Positions 1-7,997 of a DNA stretch of 64,000 nucleotides are shown piece after piece. The position numbers and the translations under genes are program-made. How positions within the stretch are numbered: position 1 is the first letter of the stretch; each line of letters begins with the position of its first letter. Origin of the DNA: an uncultured Fibrobacter sp. (GTDB lineage: Bacteria; Fibrobacterota; Fibrobacteria; Fibrobacterales; Fibrobacteraceae); assembly GCF_947305105.1 (NCBI RefSeq), contig NZ_CAMZCS010000009.1:1-64000 (forward strand). The letters are read 5' to 3'. The notes under the pieces are model-generated. The model was not told the origin of the DNA and ran no database searches. It saw only the letters and a program-made list of their open reading frames with translations.

Positions 1-2400
1 CCGAAGGCACGCTTCACCGTCGGTATCAACGACGACGTTTGCCACACGAGCCTCACCATCGACCCGAACTTCAAGCTCGAAAGCGACTTCTTCCAGGCTA
101 TGTTCTTCGGTCTGGGTTCCGACGGTACCGTGGGTGCCAACAAGAACTCCATCAAGATTATCGGTAACGAAACCGACAACTACGCTCAGGGCTACTTCGT
201 TTACGACTCCAAGAAGTCCGGCTCCATGACCACCTCTCACCTCCGCTTTGGTAAGAGCATCATCGACGCCCCGTACCTGATTGGCGAAAACGAAGCCGAC
301 TTCGTGGCATGCCACCACACTCCGCACCTGGAATCCGTGAACATGCTGAAGTACGCGAAGGATGGCGCTACCTTCCTCGTGAATACTCCGCACTCCGCCG
401 ACACCGTGTGGGATACCTTCCCGCGTCCGGTGCAGGAAGAAATCATCAAGAAGCACCTCAAGGTGTATGTGATCGACGCCTACGCCGTTGCCGCGAAGAC
501 CGGCATGGGCCGCCGCATCAACACCGTGATGCAGACTTGCTTCTTCTCCAAGCTCGGTAACGTGCTCGATGCCGAAACCGCCATCAAGTACATCAAGAAG
601 TATGCCGAAAAGACTTACGCCAAGAAGGGTCAGGAAGTGGTCCAGAAGAACTGGGACGCTATCGACGCCTCTCTTGCTAACCTGTTCGAAGTCAAGGTTC
701 CGGCTGCTGTCACCAGCACGAAGGAATTCCGCGCTCCGATCCACGGCGACGCTCCGAAGTTCGTGAACGAAGTCACCGCAGAAATCATCAAGGGCAACGG
801 CGAACTGCTCCCCGTTTCCAAGATGCCTTGCGACGGCGTGTTCCCGACCGCTACTACCAAGTACGAAAAGCGCGACCTCGCCCTCAACATCCCGTCCTGG
901 AATCCGGACGCTTGCGTGCAGTGCGGCAAGTGCGCCATGGTCTGCCCGCATGCAGCCATCCGCGTGAAGGTCGTTGACGAATCCGCCGTGAAGAACGCTC
1001 CGGAAGGCTTCAAGTACACCCCGGCCAAGGGCTTCAAGCTCGAAGGTTCCGAAAAGCCGGTGTTCGCCATTTCCGTGTCCAGCTACGACTGTACGGGTTG
1101 CGGCGTCTGTACGCAGGCCTGTATCGGTAAGGACAAGACCGACGAAACCAAGAAGGCCATCAACATGGTGCCGCAGGAACCCATCAAGGTCCAGGAAGGC
1201 AAGTGCTGGGACTTCTTCGTCGATCTCCCGGAATTCGACCGCACCAAGGTCAACAAGAACCTCGTCAAGCAGGCCATGCTCCTCGAACCGCTGTTCGAAT
1301 TCTCTGGCTCTTGCGCAGGCTGCGGCGAAACCGCTTACGTGCGTCTCGTTTCTCAGCTGTTCGGTGACCGCATGGTTGTCGCAAACGCTACGGGTTGCTC
1401 CTCCATTTACGGCGGTAACCTCCCGACCACTCCGTGGGCAAAGAACAAGGAAGGCCGCGGTCCGGCATGGGCCAACAGCCTCTTCGAAGACAACGCTGAA
1501 TTCGGTCTCGGTATGCGCCTCGCTATCACGAAGCATGCCAAGCAGGCTCTCAGCCTCCTCGAAGCCGCGAACGTTCCTGCCGAACTCAAGGAAAAGCTCA
1601 CGACCCAGAAGCAGGACGACGAAGCCGGCATCAAGGCCCAGCGTGAAAACGTCGCCGCCCTTAAGGCAGCTCTCGCCGGTGCTACCGACGAAGCATCCGT
1701 CAGCCTCCGCGACGAATTCGCCGACTACCTCGTGAAGAAGTCCGTGTGGATCTTCGGTGGTGACGGTTGGGCATACGACATCGGTTACGGTGGTCTCGAC
1801 CACGTGATGGCAACCGGTGAAAACGTGAACATCTGCGTCCTCGATACCGAAGTGTACTCCAACACCGGTGGACAGGCTTCCAAGGCCACGAACCGTGGCG
1901 CAGTCGCCCTCTTCGCTGCCGCTGGTAAGCGCGCCGGCAAGAAGGACCTCGGCCTCATCGCCATGAGCTACAAGAACGTGTACGTGGGCCGTATCGCCCT
2001 CGGCGCAAACGACGCTCAGGCCCTGAAGGTTCTCCAGGAAGCAGAAGCACACAATGGTCCGTCCCTGATCATCTGCTACTGCCCCTGCATCAACCACGGT
2101 TTCGATCTCAACAGCCAGCTTCAGCACCAGAAGATGGCCGTGGATTCCGGTTACTGGACTCTGCTCCGTTACAACCCGGCTCTCGCCGCCGAAGGAAAGG
2201 CTCCGCTTATCCTCGACTCCAAGAAGCCGACGATTCCGGTTGCAGAATACATCTACACCGAAAACCGCTACAAGCAGCTCACCCGTAACAATCCGGAAGT
2301 GGCCAAGAAGCTCGCCGACGACCTCCAGAAGGAAGTCGATGCCCGCTACGCATTCTATGATGCCATGTCCAAGGATACCGAAGGGCTGATCAGCCTGTAG
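1..2400 (+). CDS. nifJ: Pyruvate:ferredoxin (flavodoxin) oxidoreductase, 3' part
   Basis: The frame is open from base 1, so the gene starts outside the window; 799 C-terminal residues are present of a protein usually near 1180-1200. It oxidises pyruvate with CoA to acetyl-CoA and CO2, reducing ferredoxin or flavodoxin, in the cytoplasm. Visible: two 4Fe-4S motifs, CVQCGKCAMVCPH near base 912 and DCTGCGVCTQAC near base 1087; the proximal cluster motif CAGCGET near 1314; the thiamine diphosphate motif GDGWAYDIGYGG near 1760; and the late CYCPCINHG segment. A strong terminator follows at 2534-2575. It is a central enzyme of anaerobic fermentation. Identification is secure; only the N-terminal domains are missing. 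Confidence 0.97.
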   Translation, partial: PKARFTVGINDDVCHTSLTIDPNFKLESDFFQAMFFGLGSDGTVGANKNSIKIIGNETDNYAQGYFVYDSKKSGSMTTSHLRFGKSIIDAPYLIGENEADFVACHHTPHLESVNMLKYAKDGATFLVNTPHSADTVWDTFPRPVQEEIIKKHLKVYVIDAYAVAAKTGMGRRINTVMQTCFFSKLGNVLDAETAIKYIKKYAEKTYAKKGQEVVQKNWDAIDASLANLFEVKVPAAVTSTKEFRAPIHGDAPKFVNEVTAEIIKGNGELLPVSKMPCDGVFPTATTKYEKRDLALNIPSWNPDACVQCGKCAMVCPHAAIRVKVVDESAVKNAPEGFKYTPAKGFKLEGSEKPVFAISVSSYDCTGCGVCTQACIGKDKTDETKKAINMVPQEPIKVQEGKCWDFFVDLPEFDRTKVNKNLVKQAMLLEPLFEFSGSCAGCGETAYVRLVSQLFGDRMVVANATGCSSIYGGNLPTTPWAKNKEGRGPAWANSLFEDNAEFGLGMRLAITKHAKQALSLLEAANVPAELKEKLTTQKQDDEAGIKAQRENVAALKAALAGATDEASVSLRDEFADYLVKKSVWIFGGDGWAYDIGYGGLDHVMATGENVNICVLDTEVYSNTGGQASKATNRGAVALFAAAGKRAGKKDLGLIAMSYKNVYVGRIALGANDAQALKVLQEAEAHNGPSLIICYCPCINHGFDLNSQLQHQKMAVDSGYWTLLRYNPALAAEGKAPLILDSKKPTIPVAEYIYTENRYKQLTRNNPEVAKKLADDLQKEVDARYAFYDAMSKDTEGLISL

Positions 2401-2402
2401 GG

Positions 2403-2437
2403 CAAGTAGACAGTAAACAGTAGGCAGTAGACAGGAC
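2403..2437. repeat. Low-complexity TAGACAGTA-type string
   Basis: A run of words AGTAGACAGTAAACAGTAGG directly after the nifJ stop codon. The same kind of string occurs at 3450-3493, 11406-11449, 23917-23938, 33862-33940 and 35208-35249. Confidence 0.6.
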
Positions 2438-2440
2438 ACG

Positions 2441-2501
2441 TCATTGCGAGCCTCTTGTCATTCTGGAGCGAAGCGATAGAATCTAGAGGCGAAGCAATCC
2501 A
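2441..2501. repeat. Nested palindromic element (CATTGCGAG family)
   Basis: The outer element runs from TCATTGCGAGCCTCT to AGAGGCGAAGCAATCC; its ends are imperfect inverted repeats. Between them lies TGTCATTCTGGAGCGAAGCG...AGAATCT, which resembles a related palindromic element, so one copy seems to sit inside another. The same family is found at 38294-38324, 38508-38537, 38688-38720 and 56437-56463. Confidence 0.6.
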
Positions 2502-2533
2502 GACCAACACTACCCTACCGGATACGAAAACTT

Positions 2534-2575
2534 AAAGACGAGAGTCAAGAGAAATCTTGATTCTCGTCTTTTTTT
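2534..2575 (+). terminator. Rho-independent terminator of nifJ
   Basis: Nearly perfect stem AAGACGAGA-G-TCAAGA / TCTTGA-T-TCTCGTCTT with a GAAA loop, followed by a run of seven T. Confidence 0.92.
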
Positions 2576-2650
2576 ATGCTAAAAATAGTTGCAAAGCAAT
2601 CTAATCTTGAATCTTGCTCTATCGAATCTTTTCCTGTGGGAATCAGCGCA

Positions 2651-3370
2651 TTAGCGTTCCCACATGAATATCACATCTACAGGCCCCGAGGCTCCAACTC
2701 TAAAACTCAACGTATAATTCTGGGAGTCATATGTTGCAGAACAGATAACAAGATCCGTTCCTAAGCAAGACCAGCCATACTTAGCCAAATCACTTTCAAT
2801 CTCATCCAAAGATTTGTATGTCGATACTGAGTTCACAAATACAATACCATTTTCAGTAACGGATGAACACACCTTATTCCTGGATAAAGCTTCCGGAGGC
2901 AACAGAACTGGACAAGCAGAAGTTACAAATTTTTTCTGCAAGTCACGGTCGCTCATGGGAGCTGTAACCGAGCGGAAATTACCGACAAATGTTCCCATCG
3001 TATAGGTAAAAGTCAATGTGTCATTAACAGAAATAAACGTTGTATAATCAGAAGCATCTCTTACATAGCGATAAGATTCCTGAACCTGTTCTTCTTTTTG
3101 GAAGCCACTTGCAATCAGCAACGTGTCAAACTTCAGCATTTCGTCCAAGGCAATTTGTTGCTGGGCTTCACAACCACCACTTAATGTCGGCTGCCAAGCA
3201 AGCGAAGATGCAGGAAGTTTTTGAGTGGCGAGGTCGCACTTGGACGCATTATTTTTTGAGTTCGAACAAGAAGCGTCATTGCAAGGTTGCGTTGCACCTC
3301 CAGAATCCGATCAAGAGCAAGCTATCAAAAAGGCAAGCACCACGCCAAATACAACAAACATTTTATTCAT
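2651..3370 (-). pseudogene. Lipoprotein gene interrupted by an in-frame TGA at codon 20
   Basis: Reading from the ATG at 3370 (GGAG seven bases upstream) gives a lipoprotein signal peptide ending in the lipobox LIAC, then Ser, then TGA at 3311-3313. The same frame continues for 219 more codons to the stop at 2651, through a Cys-rich mature region (PCNDASC, KCDLA, GGCEAQQQ) and a 165-residue part that could restart at the ATG at 3148. The mature part includes AKYGWSC, one Tyr-Gly pair. Function not recognised. The intact frame on both sides of the stop suggests a recent nonsense mutation, or a sequencing error, in a real 239-residue lipoprotein. It is the last gene in the direction of the lipoprotein/radical SAM block. 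Confidence 0.7.
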
Positions 3371-3449
3371 AATCATCTCCTTCTATTTGAGAATGTAAGA
3401 AAAAGGACCAACTTTGTCAAACAAACTCACGACCGAAACAAAAAAAATG

Positions 3450-3493
3450 TAGGAAGTAGGAAGTAGACAATGGTTAGTGGTTGGTGGTTAGGA
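3450..3493. repeat. Low-complexity TAGGAAG / TGGTTAG string
   Basis: GTAGGAAGTAGGAAGTAGAC followed by GGTTAGTGGTTGGTGGTTAG, in the spacer between two lipoprotein genes. Confidence 0.6.
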
Positions 3494-3532
3494 TTTTTTT
3501 ATGCACTACAAGCCGGACTTGGCGAATTCCAC

Positions 3533-4291
3533 TTAGGAATCTTCTTCGGCATCAACATCGCAGATAGACTCGTTATACGCCTTTAATTCGCCTTCATCTG
3601 TCGGGTTGAAATCATCCGGATGATTGATACAGGAATCAAGCAATGCGGTGTATTCCGCGACCCGCTTATCGTAAGCCTGTTTGTAATTCTCTTGATAGAT
3701 GGCTAATTTGTTTTCGTACTCTTCAAGCAGTTTTTCGTAGGCACGATATTGTTCAGTGACATACGTCGTGCCGTCATCACATACGAGTTCCTTTATTATG
3801 ATATCGAAACTTGGAGATCCGTACAAATACGTTGCGCTCGAAAATTCAGCTAGAGAATCGGCCATTTTAGAAAGGCAAAAAGGAGTCCCTTTAGGATATT
3901 TGCCAGAACAAGCATTCGGTCTTGAATAAACTTCATGCATAACACGTCCGGCAGCCAAGCTGCGAGCACTGGATTCTGCATTTTTTATTGCGTTAATTTT
4001 GGTTAAGTTGCTTGTTCCTTCTTCAGGAATCCTATTAAATACTGTTTTTTCCGAGCAAGTTCTCTGACGGCTACTTGATGACGCGATGGATGATGAACTT
4101 TCTGATTGTTCGTCCTCCTGACTACTGCTTGATACAGAACTGGAACTTTCTGGTTGTTGAATGTCCTGGCCTTGCGAATCTGGACTTTGTAGATTCACCG
4201 GATTGCTGTTCGAAATATCGTCAGAGCAACTAGCCCAAAAAAACGCTGCCGATATAAAAAAGACTTTATTAAATAATTTGCGAATATTCAT
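3533..4291 (-). CDS. Ser-rich lipoprotein of the YG family (L2), probably shortened
   Basis: Start taken at 4291 (MNIRKLFNK), after AGGGGGTGTT; an upstream extension in the frame is not credible because it runs back through the preceding lipoprotein gene. 252 residues. The signal peptide ends SAAFFWASC, with Cys at about residue 22, then a Ser/Gln-rich linker to about 75. One YG motif (YLYGSP) precedes VCDDGTTYVTEQYRAYE and a charged coiled-coil-like stretch ending in LLDSCINHPDDF. Relatives in this block share that CxDGTxxxTEEYxxYE module (4323-5324, 11435-12286). The stop TAA at 3533 is followed in frame by VEFAKSGL and TAG at 3506, matching the EFAKTGL end of the next gene upstream, so a nonsense change seems to have removed the normal tail. 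Function unknown. Confidence 0.8.
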   Translation of the reverse strand: MNIRKLFNKVFFISAAFFWASCSDDISNSNPVNLQSPDSQGQDIQQPESSSSVSSSSQEDEQSESSSSIASSSSRQRTCSEKTVFNRIPEEGTSNLTKINAIKNAESSARSLAAGRVMHEVYSRPNACSGKYPKGTPFCLSKMADSLAEFSSATYLYGSPSFDIIIKELVCDDGTTYVTEQYRAYEKLLEEYENKLAIYQENYKQAYDKRVAEYTALLDSCINHPDDFNPTDEGELKAYNESICDVDAEEDS

Positions 4292-4322
4292 AACACCCCC
4301 TTTTATTTTCAAAAGACTCTCA

Positions 4323-5324
4323 CTACAAGCCAGTCTTGGCGAATTCTCCATGGAAGTCGCCTTCATTATTTTTCTTGCTGGAACTGGACGACTTTGCCTC
4401 GACAGTCTTTTCGGAACTGGAGGATTCTGCTGGAGCGGAGCTAGACGACTTCGCTTTTTTAGAACTGCTGCTAGTTTCTTCCTCTTCTTCGTATTCATTT
4501 TTTAGGCATATACCGGAATCATAGAATTCCAAGGAATCTCGAGGAGGATGACTTTCTAGTGAATAACAATAGAGTTCTTCTTCATCTTTATCAGCCAGCT
4601 TGAAATCGTCCGGGTGGTTGACGCAGGAATCCAGCAGGGACATGAGCTCAGCGGATCTTTTGCTGCGGTATTTATCATAATACTTGTCGTATGCTTCCTC
4701 ATAGGCCGCTTTCTGTTCCTCGTAAGCCTTGACTTCTTTTTCGTGAGCCTTGAGATCTTCTTCGTAGCTTAGGTATTCTTCCGTGAGACGCGTTGTTCCG
4801 TCGGGGCAATAGACGGACTTTGTTATACTGCCTTCAGTAGAAAGCGCTCCGTATAAGGGTGGGTTACGATGGGCCAGCGTGTCTGCCATTTTAAAGAGGC
4901 AGAATGTTGTCGTATATGGGTAAAAGATCGTTTCGTAACCTTCGTCATAATATTTTACATGAAAAATCCGCTCCAAGACAGAGTCGTGGATGTCGATTTG
5001 CGCCCTCCGCTCGGCAGATTTTTCTGCGTCTTCCTTTGGATCCTTTTTATAGGATTCATCCCGGTAGTCTATCGGCCATATGTGATCAATCGATTGGCAA
5101 TTAGAGTAATTCGAAGAACTGCTGCTTGACGATTTAACGTGGCTCGAACTGCTGGATTTGTTTCCGACGGTTGAGCTTCCGGAGTCTGTTGTTGGGGTGT
5201 CGGAGTTGGCTGTTGCGTCCTCGTTGTCGCTGGCGGCCTTTGTGACAGAATCGTTGGAACACCCCGCCCAGAAGAGCGCAGCCGATATAAGAATAATTTT
5301 ATTCAAGAATTTACGGATGTTCAT
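4323..5324 (-). CDS. Ser-rich lipoprotein of the YG family (L3)
   Basis: 333 residues. The signal peptide ends ISAALFWAGC (Cys near residue 22), followed by Asp/Ser linkers. The middle part has one YG motif (PPLYGALSTE), then CPDGTTRLTEEYLSYEEDL, a long Glu/Lys/Tyr-rich helix suited to a coiled coil, and LLDSCVNHPDDF. The C-terminus is another poly-Ser/Lys linker ending EFAKTGL. It starts 16 bases after the radical SAM gene at 5341-6417, so the two are probably cotranscribed. It is predicted to be anchored in a membrane facing the periplasm or surface. Exact role unknown; being a substrate of the neighbouring radical SAM enzyme is inference. Confidence 0.85.
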   Translation of the reverse strand: MNIRKFLNKIILISAALFWAGCSNDSVTKAASDNEDATANSDTPTTDSGSSTVGNKSSSSSHVKSSSSSSSNYSNCQSIDHIWPIDYRDESYKKDPKEDAEKSAERRAQIDIHDSVLERIFHVKYYDEGYETIFYPYTTTFCLFKMADTLAHRNPPLYGALSTEGSITKSVYCPDGTTRLTEEYLSYEEDLKAHEKEVKAYEEQKAAYEEAYDKYYDKYRSKRSAELMSLLDSCVNHPDDFKLADKDEEELYCYSLESHPPRDSLEFYDSGICLKNEYEEEEETSSSSKKAKSSSSAPAESSSSEKTVEAKSSSSSKKNNEGDFHGEFAKTGL

Positions 5325-5340
5325 AAACGCCTCGTGCCTT

Positions 5341-6417
5341 TTAAGTCCCCGCTTCTTCCAATCGCTTCACGTGGCAGTACATCAGTTCCCCGGTTTTTTC
5401 GTCGCGGAGGTGCAGGCTGGATCCTTCGCAGTAGCGCCAGTACTTGCAGTCCTTGCAATCACCGGTCTTTGCCCAACTGTGGTCGCGCATCACCTGGTAG
5501 CGGTTCTGCCACACGTCCCACAGGTCATCCTTATAGATGTTTCCCTGAATAAAGTCGCCGCGCAGGCTCGGGCATGCCGAGATGCTGCCGTCGCAAAGCA
5601 CGGAGGCGATATTCACGCCCGCCCTGCAAAAGTACGGGTAATCGCGGGCTTCTTTTTCGTAACTCCCGAGGAATCCTTCGCAGTCGGCACTTACTCCGAT
5701 GATTCTCTGCTTCTTGACTTCCCTGATAAAATCGTAAATCTGCCGGAATTCCTTGCTTGTGAGCTGGAAAAGCGGATTGTCCTTGGCTCGGCCCTTCGGG
5801 AACACGGTCGCGACTCGCCAGCGCTTTACTTCGAGCTTGAGGAGCAAATCCAGAATGCGAGGCAGTTCGGCCAAGTTCCTCTTGTTCACGCAAGTCATCA
5901 CGTCGAAGGTGAGCCCCCAGGCATGCGATGCCATGTTGATGGCTCGAACGGCCTTGTCGAAGCTATGCTTGTCGCCACGGAAAAAGTTGTGCGTTTCTTC
6001 GAGGCCGTCGAGGCTAATGGTGAGCGAGCGCAGCCCCGCGTTCATATACTTGGTGAAGCGTTCAGGAGTCATCGCAAGCCCGTTCGTGACCATGCCCCAG
6101 GGGTAGCCGCGCTTCTGGATTTCCTTGCCGCATTCCTCGAGATCGGGGCGCATCAGCGGCTCGCCGCCGGTAATCACCACGATGAACTTTTTCGGGTCGA
6201 TGTGCGGCTTCAGCGAGTCCAGCACCTGCAAGAAGTCTTCGCGGGGCATGTCGGGGATGGCATCCTTGACGCAGTCGCTGCCGCAGTGCTGGCAGTGCAG
6301 GTTGCAGCGCAGCGTGCATTCCCAGAAGAAATATTCGAGCGGATGCGCCTTGGTTTCACCGTGGCGGTAAAGACGGTAGGCCTCGAGGGCGAGTTTCTTC
6401 TTCAGAGATAGCTTCAT
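5341..6417 (-). CDS. Radical SAM/SPASM peptide-modifying enzyme 1 (rSAM/lipoprotein type)
   Basis: 358 residues. The radical SAM cluster motif is C38-NLH-C42-QH-C45 within WECTLRCNLHCQHCGSDC, followed by the SAM-binding TGGEPLMRPDL. The C-terminal SPASM region has CRAGVNIASVLC, CDGSISACPSLRGD, GNIYKDDLWDVW and GDCKDCKYWRYCEGSSLHL with a final Cys near the end, as in maturases that bind extra 4Fe-4S clusters. From memory it fits the family annotated as radical SAM of the rSAM/lipoprotein system (TIGR04133). Its ATG overlaps the stop of the small lipoprotein upstream (ATGA), and a lipoprotein follows 16 bases later. Most residues match the second copy at 9171-10247. Modifying the flanking YG lipoproteins is inference. 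Confidence 0.9.
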   Translation of the reverse strand: MKLSLKKKLALEAYRLYRHGETKAHPLEYFFWECTLRCNLHCQHCGSDCVKDAIPDMPREDFLQVLDSLKPHIDPKKFIVVITGGEPLMRPDLEECGKEIQKRGYPWGMVTNGLAMTPERFTKYMNAGLRSLTISLDGLEETHNFFRGDKHSFDKAVRAINMASHAWGLTFDVMTCVNKRNLAELPRILDLLLKLEVKRWRVATVFPKGRAKDNPLFQLTSKEFRQIYDFIREVKKQRIIGVSADCEGFLGSYEKEARDYPYFCRAGVNIASVLCDGSISACPSLRGDFIQGNIYKDDLWDVWQNRYQVMRDHSWAKTGDCKDCKYWRYCEGSSLHLRDEKTGELMYCHVKRLEEAGT

Positions 6418-6842
6418 TTATTTTCCCCGTTATTTTTTTTCGGACAATCTACGGTGGCGACGCAATCGTTGTATGAATGGATTGTCCCGGCTGAGTCCGT
6501 GTAGTTTACGTCGTAGCAAATTTCAGGCCCGACGAACTGGCAGTTCGTCGCCTCGCACCTTTCGTCCGGGTATGGTGTGTCTTCCCGGAAAAAGAGGTCC
6601 TTGTCTATCATGTCGCGAACTTCGGGATCATCGTAGTAGAGTTTCGGATGTCTCAGGTACTTGTACCTGTTCTCGCATTCGATGATGTCAAAGGTCTTTC
6701 CCGATGGAGTCACGGCGGTGGAATTGTAGCACTTGTAGGAATTGCAGCCGTAGGTCGCTACGCTATCGTCGCTGTTTTCGCAGGCCCCCCAAAAGAGGGC
6801 TAGCATGGAAAGGAAAAGGTATTTGAGGAACTTGTAGGGCAT
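6414..6842 (-). CDS. Small Cys-rich lipoprotein of the YG family (L4)
   Basis: 142 residues, the simplest member of the set. The leader ends MLALFWGAC; the mature part opens with ATYGCNSYKC, a YG followed at once by Cys-x4-Cys. The rest is the shared C-terminal module: CYNSTAV, FDIIECENRYKYLR, then Cys-rich CEATNC, EICYDV and DCVATVDCPKK. The same module ends the lipoproteins at 7998, 12316 and 13349. No Ser linker. The stop overlaps the start of the radical SAM gene (ATGA), so translation of the two is probably coupled. This makes it the most likely direct partner of that enzyme. Confidence 0.87.
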   Translation of the reverse strand: MPYKFLKYLFLSMLALFWGACENSDDSVATYGCNSYKCYNSTAVTPSGKTFDIIECENRYKYLRHPKLYYDDPEVRDMIDKDLFFREDTPYPDERCEATNCQFVGPEICYDVNYTDSAGTIHSYNDCVATVDCPKKNNGENK

Positions 6843-6854
6843 AGAGCTCAGGGG

Positions 6855-7856
6855 CTAGGGAGCTGGGTCTGGTGGGGTGAGGCAGTCGTCAATTTCCCTC
6901 TTGAGGAAATTCTCGATTTTTTCGATTTGCTTTTGATAGTGCGGGTTTACGGTGGTGTCGCCGTCACAGATCTGCTTTTTGGCGAGAACGTTGACTGAAT
7001 GAGAGTCTTTGTTCTTCTTCAAGATGATTTCGCCGCCCAATTCTTGGATATACGAAAGACAACTGGAGTCAGACGGGGATAGCGTTTCGCCTTTTTCAGC
7101 CTTGACGCTGTCCAGGAGGGTTGCCTTGTCCGTTTCGAACAATTCCCTGAGCTCGCCTGTTGTCGCGAAATCCGTTTTTTGGCAAAGCGGGGACGGGGGC
7201 GTTGCGCTGCTGGACTCCGGCTCGGCGCTGGAACTGGACTGGAACTTTTCTGGATACTTGGCCCTGTATTCTTCTTCCGTGTAGAGGGTTCGAATTTCGT
7301 CGCTGTAGAACGAACTTGCGGAATACGTTTCGTTATTTGTGCATTTATATACGGCGTATCCCAAATCCCTATGAGTACAGTCCGGCACACCGTACTCGGG
7401 TGCCCCATAATCAAATCCTACTATCAAATCATCTTCGAGGGAATCAAGTTCTGCCAATGTGCGGGTCTGGTTTTCTTCCAGCATTTTTTTACGAGTTTCC
7501 GTCCAAGAGCGTTTATCTTCGGCATCGAGGCAATTGTTGGTACCGGGAACGTTGGACCGTATACAGGTGATGTCTGGATTGCTACCCATCCGGTACTGGT
7601 CGCCTCTGAGGCTGGAACTGGACTGCTCCACTACGGCAGAGCTTGAACTTTCGGCAATGCCTTCGCTGGAACTTGATTCGGCGATACCACTGGAGTTTGA
7701 CGTTTCGGAACTCGACGAGAACGCAGCGTTGTCGGAAGAAGATACTGGTGGTGGGGCAACTCCGTACAGGGGTTGTGCTTCGTCTTCGTAGGTGCAGCTT
7801 ACCCAAAAAAAAGCGGTCAGCGCAAGAACGATTTTTTTCCAATGCCTGTAAAACAT
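6855..7856 (-). CDS. Ser-rich lipoprotein of the YG family (L5)
   Basis: 333 residues. Leader MFYRHWKKIVLALTAFFWVSC, as in most genes upstream. Three YG motifs: QPLYGVAP right after the lipidation site, and the pair FDYGAPEYGVPDC in the middle. Two poly-Ser linkers surround a segment with CIRSNVPGTNNC, and a C-terminal region with CQKTDF and two further Cys ends in DDCLTPPDPAP. It is the first gene after a recognisable promoter at 7903-7930 and lies 12 bases before the small lipoprotein L4. Function unknown. Confidence 0.85.
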   Translation of the reverse strand: MFYRHWKKIVLALTAFFWVSCTYEDEAQPLYGVAPPPVSSSDNAAFSSSSETSNSSGIAESSSSEGIAESSSSAVVEQSSSSLRGDQYRMGSNPDITCIRSNVPGTNNCLDAEDKRSWTETRKKMLEENQTRTLAELDSLEDDLIVGFDYGAPEYGVPDCTHRDLGYAVYKCTNNETYSASSFYSDEIRTLYTEEEYRAKYPEKFQSSSSAEPESSSATPPSPLCQKTDFATTGELRELFETDKATLLDSVKAEKGETLSPSDSSCLSYIQELGGEIILKKNKDSHSVNVLAKKQICDGDTTVNPHYQKQIEKIENFLKREIDDCLTPPDPAP

Positions 7857-7902
7857 ATTTTCTCCCGTATCGCAAGATGCCTTAACTTGAACGTTTCTTT
7901 TT

Positions 7903-7930
7903 AATATATAATAAGTTGCGATGATTGTAA
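7903..7930 (-). promoter_or_regulatory. Promoter for the L5-L4-rSAM1-L3-L2 unit
   Basis: On the minus strand TTACAA (7930-7925), 16 bases, then TATATT (7908-7903), about 45 bases before the start at 7856. The rest of the 140-base spacer shows nothing else clear. Confidence 0.5.
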
Positions 7931-7997
7931 GCGTTTTTCCCGTTTTAGAGGCACATGGCGTTGGTTTTGTCAGTCAAGCTGTTTCTTATGGTTCGCG

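Noticed and set aside
3311-3313. Selenocysteine at the TGA of the 2651-3370 gene
   Set aside because: The codon lies two residues after the lipidated Cys, no selenocysteine insertion hairpin is apparent downstream, and a nonsense change is simpler.
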